A DNA stretch of 64,000 nucleotides from Entomomonas sp945283395 (lineage in GTDB: Bacteria; Pseudomonadota; Gammaproteobacteria; Pseudomonadales; Pseudomonadaceae). Below the pieces are notes generated by a model that ran no database searches, was not told the origin of the DNA, and saw nothing but the letters and a program-made list of their open reading frames with translations. The stretch covers positions 186,001 through 250,000 of the forward strand of contig CAMLLC010000002.1 in assembly GCA_946480835.1 (NCBI GenBank), read 5' to 3'. Positions 1-8,709 of the stretch are shown here, one piece after another. The translations under genes were made by a program, and so were the position numbers. Numbering within the stretch: position 1 is the stretch's first letter; each line of letters begins with the position of its first letter.

Positions 1-140
1 CCTAATCCATCAAGGCTATTAAAAGATTTGAATTCACTACCATCTGGTAGAAAGTAAAGCCGTCCATCTGTCATTACACCATCTATATCAAACACGGCAA
101 GTTTGATTTTTTTAGCTCTTGTAGTGAAGTCATGTAGCAT
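1..140 (-). CDS. kdsC: KdsC, Kdo-8-phosphate phosphatase (N-terminal part, cut by window edge)
   Basis: Only the first 46 codons are inside the window; the gene continues off the left edge. The translation starts at the ATG at 138-140 and carries the HAD-family nucleophile motif FDIDGVMTD (Asp18 and Asp20), followed by DGRLYFLPDGSEFKSF, which is typical of 3-deoxy-D-manno-octulosonate 8-phosphate phosphatase. The enzyme releases phosphate to give free Kdo for lipid A-core assembly in the cytoplasm. It lies one base downstream of the kdsD stop codon, so the two are very probably cotranscribed and cover the isomerase and phosphatase steps of the Kdo pathway. The kdsD-kdsC order matches Pseudomonas. 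The C-terminal half cannot be checked. Confidence 0.9.
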   Translation of the reverse strand, partial: MLHDFTTRAKKIKLAVFDIDGVMTDGRLYFLPDGSEFKSFNSLDGL

Positions 141-141
141 G

Positions 142-1116
142 TTAAATGACTCCTGCGCGTGTCAAATCATGAATATGTAATACACCAATAGGCTGTTGTA
201 GGTCATTTATTATAGGTAACACACTAATTTTATGATCATCCATTATTTTTAATGCCTCGGCTGCTAACATTTCGGGTTTTGCAGTTTTGCTATGAGTGGT
301 CATCACTTGTTCAATATTTAAATGACGAATATCTATGTCTTTATCTAATGTGCGCCTTAAGTCACCATCAGTATAGACCCCTACCAATTTATCTTGATTA
401 TCTACAATTAAAGCTATACCCAGTCCTACACGTGACATTTCTGATAAAGCTTCTTTTAAAGGAGTAGATGAGTTTACTTTGGGTAATTCCTTATCAGTAT
501 GCATAATATCTGCAATTTTTAAGAGTAAACGACGACCTAATGCGCCACCTGGATGAGAAAAAGCAAAGTCTTCTGCCGTAAAACCACGCGCTTCTAATAA
601 AGCAATAGCTATAGCGTCGCCTAAGACTAAGGTTACGGTTGTAGAAGAAGTAGGGGCTAAGTTTAATGGACAAGCCTCTTGTTCAACATAAGTATTTAAA
701 TTAACATCAGATGCTTGGGCGAGAGGAGAAGAAGTATTACCAGTAATACTAATTAGAGTAATACCTAGTCTTTTGATAAGAGGTAACAACATGGTTATTT
801 CTGAAGTGGTACCCGAATTGGAAATAGCTAAAATGATATCACCTCTAGTAATCATCCCCATATCTCCATGACTTGCCTCAGCGGGATGCACAAAAAAAGC
901 AGGAGTCCCTGTGCTGGCCAATGTTGCAGCTATCTTTCGACCAATATGTCCAGATTTACCCATGCCAAGTACAACTATGCGACCTTTGGCAGTAAGCATT
1001 AATTTACAAGCTGTTACAAAGTTCTCATCAATATGTTGTTTAAGTAAGTCAATGGCTTGTGCTTCCAGCTCTATAGTACGCTTTGCCGTATTAATAAAGT
1101 CAGATTTATTGTTCAT
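142..1116 (-). CDS. kdsD: KdsD, D-arabinose 5-phosphate isomerase
   Basis: 324 residues, the usual length for the family. It interconverts ribulose 5-phosphate and arabinose 5-phosphate, the first committed step toward Kdo. An N-terminal SIS sugar-isomerase domain (about residues 35-180) carries GKSGHIGRKIAATLAS, HPAEASHGDMG and SNSGTTSE, followed by the family signature SHPGGALGRRLL near residue 190. Two CBS domains follow (about 203-260 and 268-322), the second ending in LHIHDLTRAGVI as in other KdsD proteins. The gene is divergent from mlaF and runs directly into kdsC. Divergence from the mla operon is the standard arrangement in Pseudomonas. Nothing unusual is seen. Confidence 0.95.
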   Translation of the reverse strand: MNNKSDFINTAKRTIELEAQAIDLLKQHIDENFVTACKLMLTAKGRIVVLGMGKSGHIGRKIAATLASTGTPAFFVHPAEASHGDMGMITRGDIILAISNSGTTSEITMLLPLIKRLGITLISITGNTSSPLAQASDVNLNTYVEQEACPLNLAPTSSTTVTLVLGDAIAIALLEARGFTAEDFAFSHPGGALGRRLLLKIADIMHTDKELPKVNSSTPLKEALSEMSRVGLGIALIVDNQDKLVGVYTDGDLRRTLDKDIDIRHLNIEQVMTTHSKTAKPEMLAAEALKIMDDHKISVLPIINDLQQPIGVLHIHDLTRAGVI

Positions 1117-1214
1117 TAGTTTACTATAATCTAATTATTGAAAGTATAATTATAACAATAAAATGTTTTAAGTAATTAAATAATATTATTTAATTTAGTT
1201 ACAGTTCATTTAAT

Positions 1215-1230
1215 ACCTATTCCAATAGGT
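1215..1230. promoter_or_regulatory. Perfect palindrome between kdsD and mlaF
   Basis: ACCTATTCCAATAGGT is a 7+2+7 perfect inverted repeat in the 197-base divergent intergenic region. An AT-rich TATAGT hexamer follows at about 1236-1241, so the palindrome may sit in or beside a promoter for mlaF. Most of its right half, extended as TTCCAATAGGTTAAGATA, recurs almost unchanged as TTCCAATAGGTAAGATA at about 24091-24107, upstream of the ftr operon. No regulator can be named from this. Confidence 0.3.
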
Positions 1231-1313
1231 TAAGATATAGTATATGTAAATTAATAAATTTACGTAGCTCGTTATATCATTTAATACAAATATCGAACTT
1301 TAAGGAGATTAAG

Positions 1314-2123
1314 ATGACATCTGATAGCAATTATGCAGTGGAATTGCAAAAAATGTCATTCAAGCGTGGTACACGTTATATTTTTAAAGATGTAGATATT
1401 ACCATTCCACATAATAAAATAACTGCTATTATGGGGCCATCTGGATGTGGTAAAACAACGCTATTAAATTTGATAAGTGGCCAATTGTTACCTTGCCAAG
1501 GCAAAGTTATTATTGATGGGAAAAATATTCCTGATTTAGGTCGTTCTCAATTATTTGATTTACGTAAAGAAATGGGAGTTCTTTTCCAAAGTGGTGCGCT
1601 TTTTACTGATATGACAGTCTTTGAAAATGTGGCTTTCCCTTTGCGGATTCATACTGATCTGCCAGAAGAAATGATAAGAGACATTGTCTTAATGAAATTG
1701 CAAGCAGTTGGGCTAAGAGGTGCAACTGGTTTGATGCCTGATGAGTTATCTGGCGGTATGAAGCGTCGGGTGGCTTTGGCACGTGCGATTGCTATGGACC
1801 CACAAATCTTATTGTATGATGAGCCGTTTGCTGGACAAGATCCGATAGCTATGGGAGTACTTGTCAGATTGATTAAATTATTAAATGATGCTTTAAGTAT
1901 TACTAGTGTCATTGTTTCTCACGATATAGATGAAACGTGTAGTATAGCTGACTACATTTATGTGGTTGGCAATGCTGAAGTACTAGGCTATGGTACTCCT
2001 GATGATCTGAAACAAATGGATGATCCAAGAGTGCGGCAATTTATTAAAGGCGAACCAGATGGGCCTATACATTTCCAATTCCCAGCTGAAGATTATAAAC
2101 TTGAGTTACTAGGGATAAATTAA
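1314..2123 (+). CDS. mlaF: MlaF, phospholipid ABC transporter ATP-binding subunit
   Basis: 269 residues. ATPase of the MlaFEDB inner-membrane complex, which moves phospholipids between the inner membrane and the periplasmic carrier MlaC and so maintains outer-membrane lipid asymmetry. Walker A is GPSGCGKTT at residues 41-49, the Q-loop is FQSG, the ABC signature is LSGGMKRR, and Walker B with its catalytic glutamate is ILLYDEPF; the H-loop is SHD. A strong ribosome-binding site, AAGGAG, lies 7 bases before the ATG. It is the first gene of a tightly packed operon, mlaFEDCB-ibaG-murA. The stop codon overlaps the mlaE start (TAATG), implying translational coupling. Confidence 0.96.
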   Translation: MTSDSNYAVELQKMSFKRGTRYIFKDVDITIPHNKITAIMGPSGCGKTTLLNLISGQLLPCQGKVIIDGKNIPDLGRSQLFDLRKEMGVLFQSGALFTDMTVFENVAFPLRIHTDLPEEMIRDIVLMKLQAVGLRGATGLMPDELSGGMKRRVALARAIAMDPQILLYDEPFAGQDPIAMGVLVRLIKLLNDALSITSVIVSHDIDETCSIADYIYVVGNAEVLGYGTPDDLKQMDDPRVRQFIKGEPDGPIHFQFPAEDYKLELLGIN

Positions 2124-2926
2124 TGATACAGCAGAAAAAAAGTTTGATAGATAAAATACAATTATTAGGGGCTTCTGCAATTGATATCATAAGAAGTCTT
2201 GGTAACGCGGGTATTTTTTTATTTATGTCTTTAATTGGTCGTAGAGGGCCGGGAAAGCACTTTCAATTATTGATAAAACAGATTTATTTTATTGGAGTGT
2301 TATCTTTACCTATTATCATAGTTTCGGGTATGTTTATTGGTATGATTATGGCTCTTCAGGGGTATAATATATTGGTAAGCTATGCCTCTTCTGAAGCGGT
2401 GGGTCAAGTTGTTGCTCTAAGTTTATTAAGAGAGTTAGGGCCTGTTGTTACTGGCCTTCTTTATGCAGGGCGGGCTGGTTCTGCATTAACAGCTGAAATT
2501 GGTAATATGAAATCTTCTGAACAATTATCAGGTCTAGAAACTTTTGGGGTAGATCCCTTAAAATATGTTGTAGCGCCTAGATTAATAGCTGGTTTTATTA
2601 GTATGCCTTTGTTAGCTACTATATTTGTAGTAGTTGGTATCTGGGGTGGTGCTTTAGTGGCTATTGATTGGTTAGGAGTATATGATGGTTCTTACTGGGG
2701 GAATATGCAAAGTAATGTGCGCTTCGGTTATGATGTCTGTAATGGTTTTATTAAAAGTTTAGTGTTTGCTTTCGTGGCCACTTGGATTGCAGTATATCAA
2801 GGTTATTCTTGCGAAGCTACCTCAGTAGGTATTAGTAATGCTACTACGAGAACAGTTGTTTATTCATCCCTTGCAATATTAGGATTAGATTTCATTTTAA
2901 CAGCATTAATGTTTGGAGACGTGTGA
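2123..2926 (+). CDS. mlaE: MlaE, phospholipid ABC transporter permease
   Basis: 267 residues with about five or six hydrophobic segments. The family signature covers residues about 108-140, with LRELGPVVTGLLYAGRAGSA and TAEIGNMKSSEQL. It is the transmembrane permease (MlaE/YrbE family) that dimerises between the MlaD hexamer and the MlaF dimer. The start ATG overlaps the mlaF stop, and its own TGA overlaps the mlaD ATG. Length and motifs are ordinary for the family. Confidence 0.96.
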   Translation: MIQQKKSLIDKIQLLGASAIDIIRSLGNAGIFLFMSLIGRRGPGKHFQLLIKQIYFIGVLSLPIIIVSGMFIGMIMALQGYNILVSYASSEAVGQVVALSLLRELGPVVTGLLYAGRAGSALTAEIGNMKSSEQLSGLETFGVDPLKYVVAPRLIAGFISMPLLATIFVVVGIWGGALVAIDWLGVYDGSYWGNMQSNVRFGYDVCNGFIKSLVFAFVATWIAVYQGYSCEATSVGISNATTRTVVYSSLAILGLDFILTALMFGDV

Positions 2927-3453
2927 TGAGAAGCCGAGCCCTTGAAATTACGGTAGGTTTGTTTATATTGGCCGGTATTGTTGCTATTACAGTGTTAGCT
3001 TTCAAAGTAAGTGGTTTGAGTTTTAATGGTTCCAACCAAAAAAATTATAAACTATATGCTTATTTTGAGAATGTTGATGGCTTAAAGGTGCGCTCCAGAG
3101 TTTCTTTTGCTGGCGTTACCATAGGAACAGTTACAGATATTAAGATTGATCCTAAAAAATATAGTGCTAAAGTGACTATGGAAATTAATGACAATATTAA
3201 TTTTTTACCTAAAGACTCAACTGCGATTATTTATACCGCAGGATTATTAGGCGAAAAATATATAGGATTTAGTTTAGGCGGGGACGAAGAAGTATTAAAA
3301 GATGGTTCTGTAGTAGAAGACACACAACCAACTTTAGTTTTAGAGGATTTAATTAATAAATTTGTAATGGGATCAAGTGATAGCGCTAAAGATGTTGCTA
3401 AGCAATTACAGATTATGAATGATACCTTAAAGCAATTAGTTCAAAGTAAATAA
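2926..3453 (+). CDS. mlaD: MlaD, MCE-domain phospholipid-binding subunit
   Basis: 175 residues. A single N-terminal membrane anchor (about residues 8-27, LFILAGIVAITVLAF) is followed by an MCE domain (about 38-118, beginning YKLYAYFENVDGLKVRSRVSF) and a short C-terminal helix (VLEDLINKF onward). MlaD forms a hexameric ring on the periplasmic side that receives lipid from MlaC. I chose the ATG at 2926 (overlapping the mlaE stop as TGATG) rather than the GTG three bases earlier, because GGAG at 2915-2918 is spaced 7 bases from the ATG and only 4 from the GTG. Confidence 0.94.
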   Translation: MRSRALEITVGLFILAGIVAITVLAFKVSGLSFNGSNQKNYKLYAYFENVDGLKVRSRVSFAGVTIGTVTDIKIDPKKYSAKVTMEINDNINFLPKDSTAIIYTAGLLGEKYIGFSLGGDEEVLKDGSVVEDTQPTLVLEDLINKFVMGSSDSAKDVAKQLQIMNDTLKQLVQSK

Positions 3454-3474
3454 TCCTAATATGGAGCACCTAGC

Positions 3475-4116
3475 ATGATAAAGCAATTTAGCCTTTTTAT
3501 TTTTTCAGCAATGTTAGTCTTTTTTTCTACTACTAGCATGGCAGCTGATGAGGCCCCACAACAAGTAGTACAATCTACGGTAGATGTATTATTGAAAGAT
3601 TTACAATCTAACAAGGCAAAGTATAAGACTAATCCTGAAGCTTTTCATCAAGCTTTACATAATATTCTATCTCCGGTAGTTGATGTAGATGGTATAGCAC
3701 GTAGTGTAATGACTATTAAATATACACGGCTAGCTACTCCTAAACAAATGGAAACGTTTAAAACTAATTTTGAAAAAGGATTAATGCAATTTTATGGTAA
3801 TGCTTTATTAGAGTATGAAAATCAAGGTATAAAGGTGTTGAGAACAACGCCTACTGATGACCCTGCTAGAGTTAGTGTTGCTATGGAGATAAAAGGAAAT
3901 AATAATACGGTATATCCCGTTTCCTATACTATGGTTAGTTTGAATAATAAATGGGTCATTAGAAATGTTATTGTAAATGGCCTTAATATTGGTAAATTAT
4001 TCCGTGATCAATTTGTCAATGAAATGAAAAACCAAAATAATAACTTAGATGTTGTGATTAATGATTGGTCAAATGCGGTAAAAAGAGCGAAAGAAACATC
4101 AGAAGCTGCTAAATAA
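3475..4116 (+). CDS. mlaC: MlaC, periplasmic phospholipid carrier
   Basis: 213 residues. An N-terminal signal peptide (basic start, hydrophobic FSLFIFSAMLVFF, probable cleavage after SMA near residue 23) precedes a Tol-Tol-Ttg2/MlaC domain. Recognisable family features are FHQALHNILSPVVDVDGIARSV and the late RNVIVNGLNIGKLFRDQF. It shuttles phospholipid across the periplasm between the MlaA-porin complex and MlaFEDB. It lies 21 bases after mlaD and 10 before mlaB, within the operon. Confidence 0.94.
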   Translation: MIKQFSLFIFSAMLVFFSTTSMAADEAPQQVVQSTVDVLLKDLQSNKAKYKTNPEAFHQALHNILSPVVDVDGIARSVMTIKYTRLATPKQMETFKTNFEKGLMQFYGNALLEYENQGIKVLRTTPTDDPARVSVAMEIKGNNNTVYPVSYTMVSLNNKWVIRNVIVNGLNIGKLFRDQFVNEMKNQNNNLDVVINDWSNAVKRAKETSEAAK

Positions 4117-4126
4117 GGTTTTTTAA

Positions 4127-4462
4127 ATGGCTAATAAAGCTACAACAACTAACACACTAGGCTCTATTGCAGAGAGGAGTCTAGGTCAGCTTGTTTTATC
4201 TGGTGAAATTGATTATCGAAATGGCAAGCAATTAAGAGAAATTGGCAGAGCGCTTATCCAAAATAGTTCTGTCAAAGAATTTACCTTAAATTGTGCTGAA
4301 CTTACTCGTACCAGTAGCGTAGGATTATCGTTGGTTTTATCATTAATTCGTGATGCTCAAAGGGCAAATAAAAAGTTGGTCTTAAAAAATTTACCTACTG
4401 GATTAGAAGAAATAGCAAAATTTTCTGGAGTGATAGATATATTACCTATATCTGTAGACTAA
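4127..4462 (+). CDS. mlaB: MlaB, STAS-domain subunit of the Mla transporter
   Basis: 111 residues, essentially one STAS domain. LVLSGEIDYRNGKQLREIGRAL is the first strand-helix unit, and CAELTRTSSVGLSLVLSLI is the loop that in MlaB contacts MlaF and carries the functionally important hydroxyl residue. MlaB binds the ATPase in the cytoplasm and is needed for complex assembly and activity. Position and size identify it, since STAS sequences alone are not very specific. Confidence 0.9.
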   Translation: MANKATTTNTLGSIAERSLGQLVLSGEIDYRNGKQLREIGRALIQNSSVKEFTLNCAELTRTSSVGLSLVLSLIRDAQRANKKLVLKNLPTGLEEIAKFSGVIDILPISVD

Positions 4463-4499
4463 TAAATAATAGATGATAATCTAACAGGATAATAACTGA

Positions 4500-4739
4500 A
4501 TGCAACCAAAAGAAGTAAAGCAATTTTTGGAAAGTCAAATACCTAATATTAAAGTAGAAGTAGAGGGAGAAGGCTGTAATTTTCAACTTAATATAATTAG
4601 TGATGAGTTAGCCATATTAAGCCCTGTAAAACGTCAACAACAAATTTATAGTCATCTTAAACCTTGGATTGAAAATGGTAGTATTCATGCTATTACCATG
4701 AAATTTTTTAAGTATAATGACTGGGTTAACCGTAAATAA
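4500..4739 (+). CDS. ibaG: BolA-family protein, IbaG type
   Basis: 79 residues, a single BolA-like domain. The segment PVKRQQQIYSHLKPWIENGSIHAITMKFF is the conserved helix-strand with the KRQQ and HAI(T)MK features. BolA/IbaG proteins partner with monothiol glutaredoxins in iron-sulfur handling. IbaG is almost always encoded between mlaB and murA, as here. Spacing is 37 bases after mlaB and 21 before murA. Its role in this operon beyond conserved linkage is unknown. Confidence 0.88.
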   Translation: MQPKEVKQFLESQIPNIKVEVEGEGCNFQLNIISDELAILSPVKRQQQIYSHLKPWIENGSIHAITMKFFKYNDWVNRK

Positions 4740-4760
4740 TTGTTTTTTTGAGAGATTCGA

Positions 4761-6026
4761 ATGGATAAGTTAAGAATTGTAGGTGGTACTCCATTAAATG
4801 GTGAAATTCGTATTTCTGGTGCTAAAAACTCAGCATTACCTATTTTAGCCTGTACATTATTAGGAGACACTCCGTCTACTGTACAAAATCTTCCCCATTT
4901 ACACGATATTACAACTATGATAGAACTGTTTGGGTGTATGGGAATTCAGCCTATTATAGATGAGAAACTCAGTTTAGAAGTTGATGCTAATACTATAAAA
5001 ACTCTTGTGGCACCTTATGATTTAGTAAAAACTATGAGGGCTTCTATTTTAGTTTTGGGTCCTATGTTAGCTCGTTTTGGTAAAGCTGAAGTGGCTTTAC
5101 CTGGTGGTTGCGCTATTGGTTCTAGACCAGTTGACTTGCATGTAAGAGGCTTGCAGGCAATGGGGGCAAATATAAAAATTGAAGATGGTTATATTAAAGC
5201 AGAAATACCTTCAGCAGGCTTACATGGTACGACTTTTATGTTTGATACTGTTAGTGTAACAGGCACAGAGAATCTGATAATGGCGGCTGCGCTTGCTAAG
5301 GGAAAAACTATTTTGCAAAATGCTGCAAAAGAACCTGAGGTGATTGATCTTGCTAATATGATAAATCAAATGGGCGGTCATGTTACTGGAATGGGTACTG
5401 ACACTATCACTATAGAAGGGGTAGGGCATTTACAAGGAACAACTTTTAGTGTTATGCCGGATCGTATCGAAACAGGTACCTACCTTGTAGCAGCAGCTAT
5501 TACAGGTGGTAAAGTTAAATTAAAAGATACCGATCCTAGTATTTTGGAAGCGGTATTAATTAAGCTACAAGAGGCTGGAGCAAATATAGATACTGGCAGA
5601 AATTGGATCGCTCTAGATATGAAAGGTAATAAACCCAAGGCTGTAAATATACGTACCGCACCTTATCCTGCCTTTCCTACTGATATGCAAGCGCAATTCA
5701 TTGCTTTAAATAGTGTTGCAGAAGGTATAGGAAAAGTAACAGAAACTATTTTTGAAAATCGCTTTATGCATGTTTATGAATTAAATAGGATGGGCGCACA
5801 GATTTTGATTGAAGGCAATACAGCTATTGTGAAAGGTGTCGATAGTCTAAAAGGGGCTCCTGTCATGGCTACTGATTTAAGAGCTTCAGCTAGTTTAGTA
5901 TTAGCTGGATTAGTAGCACAAGGAGAAACATTGATAGATCGTATTTATCATATAGACCGTGGTTACCAATGTATTGAAGAAAAACTTCAATTGTTAGGAG
6001 CAAAAATTAAAAGAATTGCCGGTTAG
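4761..6026 (+). CDS. murA: MurA, UDP-N-acetylglucosamine 1-carboxyvinyltransferase
   Basis: 421 residues, the typical length. It transfers enolpyruvate from PEP to UDP-GlcNAc, the first committed step of peptidoglycan synthesis, in the cytoplasm. The catalytic loop LPGGCAIGSRPVDLH carries the active-site cysteine at residue 117 (Cys115 in E. coli). With Cys present, normal sensitivity to fosfomycin would be expected from the target alone. Other family features are SGAKNSALPIL near the N-terminus and TDLRASASLVLAGL near the end. It is the last gene of the mla cluster, followed by a 718-base gap before hisG. Confidence 0.97.
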   Translation: MDKLRIVGGTPLNGEIRISGAKNSALPILACTLLGDTPSTVQNLPHLHDITTMIELFGCMGIQPIIDEKLSLEVDANTIKTLVAPYDLVKTMRASILVLGPMLARFGKAEVALPGGCAIGSRPVDLHVRGLQAMGANIKIEDGYIKAEIPSAGLHGTTFMFDTVSVTGTENLIMAAALAKGKTILQNAAKEPEVIDLANMINQMGGHVTGMGTDTITIEGVGHLQGTTFSVMPDRIETGTYLVAAAITGGKVKLKDTDPSILEAVLIKLQEAGANIDTGRNWIALDMKGNKPKAVNIRTAPYPAFPTDMQAQFIALNSVAEGIGKVTETIFENRFMHVYELNRMGAQILIEGNTAIVKGVDSLKGAPVMATDLRASASLVLAGLVAQGETLIDRIYHIDRGYQCIEEKLQLLGAKIKRIAG

Positions 6027-6744
6027 TAACTGGTTATAGTGCTAGTAATGGTCTAGAAATAGAAAATAAAGTTTTTTTATGCTCTTTTATTTTTAGACTA
6101 TTGCTTTCTTCATAAAATTAAAACATAGATCTTGCTAAAGCTCTTAAAGAATAACCTACTAATATAAATAACTTTATCACTAATTACCAAATAAATCGTT
6201 AGAAGTTAATTATGCCAGTAATAGATTGGCTATAATGAAAAAACTATATTAATGATCCTGTTTATAGTGTCATCCCTGAGTTAACTTTTTTAAATTTATA
6301 ATTTTTTGTCTTACGGGATCAGTAGTCAATCATTTCATAAATAGACCTTGTTTTGCTGTTATTTTACTAGCTCAATCATTTCCAGTAGCTTTCAAAAAAT
6401 GCTTTAATAGCTCTAAAACTTATAAGTAAATTTGAAATATTTTGACTATTGTTAGCTTTATGAGAAGTATTCTTTTTTTTACATATTTATTAAAGGACAG
6501 CATAATAGTCAATAGCTCTCTATATTGTGCTACTTTTACTTGATAAGGGTAAGAGAATTTTGATTAAGCTAGTTTTATCAATCTGGCTTTTATTAAAGGC
6601 TGGGTAAGTTAGTATTAATATCATTTGTGATATATTTATAACCTACAAAAGTGATAAGATACTTTTCATATTAATTAATAGTCTATGAATTAAAATTATG
6701 GTATCTGTTTAGATAGTTAATAGATAAAGAAAAGTTACTAAATT
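6027..6744. other. 718-base intergenic region between murA and hisG
   Basis: No open frame of credible length or codon use is seen on either strand; stop codons are dense. In Pseudomonas these two genes are close together, so this stretch is unusually long. TGATCCTGT near 6252 and ACGGGATCA near 6315 could pair, with one wobble, across a loop of about 50 bases. A weak AT-only hairpin may end murA at about 6055-6105. No histidine-rich leader peptide was found before hisG. The region could be a decayed gene or hold an unrecognised RNA. Confidence 0.4.
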
Positions 6745-7377
6745 ATGTTAACCATTGCATTATCGAAAGGTCGGATTTTAGATGAAACTTTGCCATTTTT
6801 GGCAGAGGCAGGCATTATACCTAAGGAAAATCCTGAAAAGAGCCGAAAACTTATTATAGCTACGAGCCAACCAGATGTTCGTATATTGATCGTAAGAGCT
6901 ACAGATGTACCTACTTATGTTGAATATGGTGCAGCGGATTTAGGGGTTGCAGGTAAAGATGTATTATTAGAGTATGGTGGTAATGGTCTTTATGAACCAC
7001 TAGACCTTAATATTGCGCGTTGTAAACTAATGACAGCGGGAGTTACTGGTAAAGCTGAACCTAAAGGACGTTTAAAAGTGGCTACTAAATTTGTTAATGT
7101 GGCCAAAAACTATTATGCAGAACAAGGGCGTCAAGTAGATATTATTAAGCTTTACGGTTCCATGGAATTAGCCCCTCTAGTAGGCTTAGCTGATAAAATT
7201 ATTGATGTAGTCGATACAGGAAATACATTGCGGGCTAATGGCTTGGAACCACAGGAGTTGATAGCTCATATAAGTTCACGCCTTATAGTTAACAAAGCTG
7301 CTATGAAAATGCATCACCAGCGTATACAAGCATTGATAGATACTTTACGCAATGCTGTCCTGTCTAGAAAAAATTAA
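6745..7377 (+). CDS. hisG: HisG, ATP phosphoribosyltransferase, short form
   Basis: 210 residues, lacking the C-terminal ACT-like regulatory domain of the roughly 300-residue long form. It catalyses the first step of histidine synthesis, condensing ATP with PRPP. Motifs include the start LTIALSKGRIL, the segment YVEYGAADLGVAGKDVL and the PRPP-binding loop VDTGNTLRANGL near residue 155. Short HisG enzymes are active only as a complex with HisZ, which is encoded at 47878-49071. It begins a three-gene run with hisD and hisC. Its ribosome-binding site is weak. Confidence 0.96.
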   Translation: MLTIALSKGRILDETLPFLAEAGIIPKENPEKSRKLIIATSQPDVRILIVRATDVPTYVEYGAADLGVAGKDVLLEYGGNGLYEPLDLNIARCKLMTAGVTGKAEPKGRLKVATKFVNVAKNYYAEQGRQVDIIKLYGSMELAPLVGLADKIIDVVDTGNTLRANGLEPQELIAHISSRLIVNKAAMKMHHQRIQALIDTLRNAVLSRKN

Positions 7378-7398
7378 CATAGGGAGAATACAAAAATC

Positions 7399-8709
7399 AT
7401 GTCTATCAATATACGGCGCATGGCTTATAACCAGGCAGACTTTTCTCAGCAGCTGGATAGCTTACTTAGCTGGGAAAGCGTTTCAGATGAGGCTGTGAAT
7501 CAGAGTGTTGTAAACATTATCAGTGAAATAAGAAAACGTGGAGATGCTGCATTAGTAGATTATAGTCAGAAATTTGACCATGTATCTGCTACTAGTATGG
7601 CAGATTTAACTTTTGATAAGGATCTTATCCAGCATGCTCTAACCCAAGTTAGCAAAGCACAACGTCAAGCATTAGAGTTTGCAGCAGAACGTATACGTTT
7701 ATACCATGAACATCAGAAACAAGACTCTTGGCACTATATAGAAGCTGATGGAACAATGTTAGGTCAAAAAATAACACCTTTAGATAAAGTCGGTTTGTAT
7801 GTGCCGGGTGGAAAAGCTTCTTACCCTTCCTCTTTATTAATGAATGCTATACCAGCCAAAGTGGCAGGTGTCCAGGAAGTAGTAATGGTAGTGCCAACTC
7901 CTCATGATGAAATTAATGAGATAGTATTAGCGGCTGCCGCAGTAGCAGGCGTTGATAAAGCTTTTGCTATTGGTGGTGCACAAGCTGTGGCAGCTTTAGC
8001 ATATGGTACAGAAACTATTCCTGCAGTTGATAAGATAGTAGGGCCTGGTAATATTTATGTTGCAACAGCAAAGCGTCATGTGTTTGGTAAGGTAGGGATT
8101 GATATGATTGCAGGGCCGTCAGAAATCCTAGTAGTTTGTGATGGCACTACCAATCCTGATTGGATTGCTATGGATTTATTTTCACAAGCTGAGCATGATG
8201 AATATGCACAAGCTATATTAATTAGTTTTGATAAAGGATTTATTGACCAAGTAGCAGATAGTATCAATAAATTTTTACCTACAATGGAAAGGGCTGACAT
8301 TATTAGAACTTCGTTAGAAAGAAGAGGGGCACTTATCCATGTGGATAATAAAGAACAAGCACTAGCAGTAGCTAATTTAATAGCACCTGAGCATTTAGAA
8401 TTATCTGTGGCTGATCCTGAGGCATGGTTACCAGATATTCGTCATGCAGGGGCTATTTTTATGGGACGTTATACAGCGGAACCATTAGGCGATTATTGTG
8501 CAGGACCTAATCATGTATTACCTACCTCTGGAACAGCTCGCTTTTCTTCGCCATTAGGCGTGTATGATTTCCAGAAACGATCTTCGCTTATTTTCTGCTC
8601 AGAACAAGGTGCTGCAGATTTAGGTAAAACGGCTTCTATACTAGCTAGGAGTGAATCACTAACAGCTCATGCACGTAGTGCCGAGTATAGGATGAAAAAT
8701 AATGAGTAA
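7399..8709 (+). CDS. hisD: HisD, histidinol dehydrogenase
   Basis: 436 residues, the full family length. A zinc enzyme that oxidises histidinol to histidine in two NAD-dependent steps, the end of the pathway. Visible signatures are VPGGKASYPSSLLMNAIPAKVAGV, the AIGGAQAVAALAYGT segment, the zinc/substrate region DLFSQAEHDEYAQA and the late APEHLEL. It begins 21 bases after hisG and overlaps hisC by 8 bases, so translation is probably coupled. Confidence 0.97.
   Translation: MSINIRRMAYNQADFSQQLDSLLSWESVSDEAVNQSVVNIISEIRKRGDAALVDYSQKFDHVSATSMADLTFDKDLIQHALTQVSKAQRQALEFAAERIRLYHEHQKQDSWHYIEADGTMLGQKITPLDKVGLYVPGGKASYPSSLLMNAIPAKVAGVQEVVMVVPTPHDEINEIVLAAAAVAGVDKAFAIGGAQAVAALAYGTETIPAVDKIVGPGNIYVATAKRHVFGKVGIDMIAGPSEILVVCDGTTNPDWIAMDLFSQAEHDEYAQAILISFDKGFIDQVADSINKFLPTMERADIIRTSLERRGALIHVDNKEQALAVANLIAPEHLELSVADPEAWLPDIRHAGAIFMGRYTAEPLGDYCAGPNHVLPTSGTARFSSPLGVYDFQKRSSLIFCSEQGAADLGKTASILARSESLTAHARSAEYRMKNNE

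Noticed and set aside
6472..6555. 27-codon plus-strand frame in the murA-hisG gap
   Set aside because: No ribosome-binding site, a long T-run inside it and no recognisable sequence.
6600..6744. Possible histidine attenuator leader before hisG
   Set aside because: No small frame with clustered His codons and no terminator/antiterminator pair was found.
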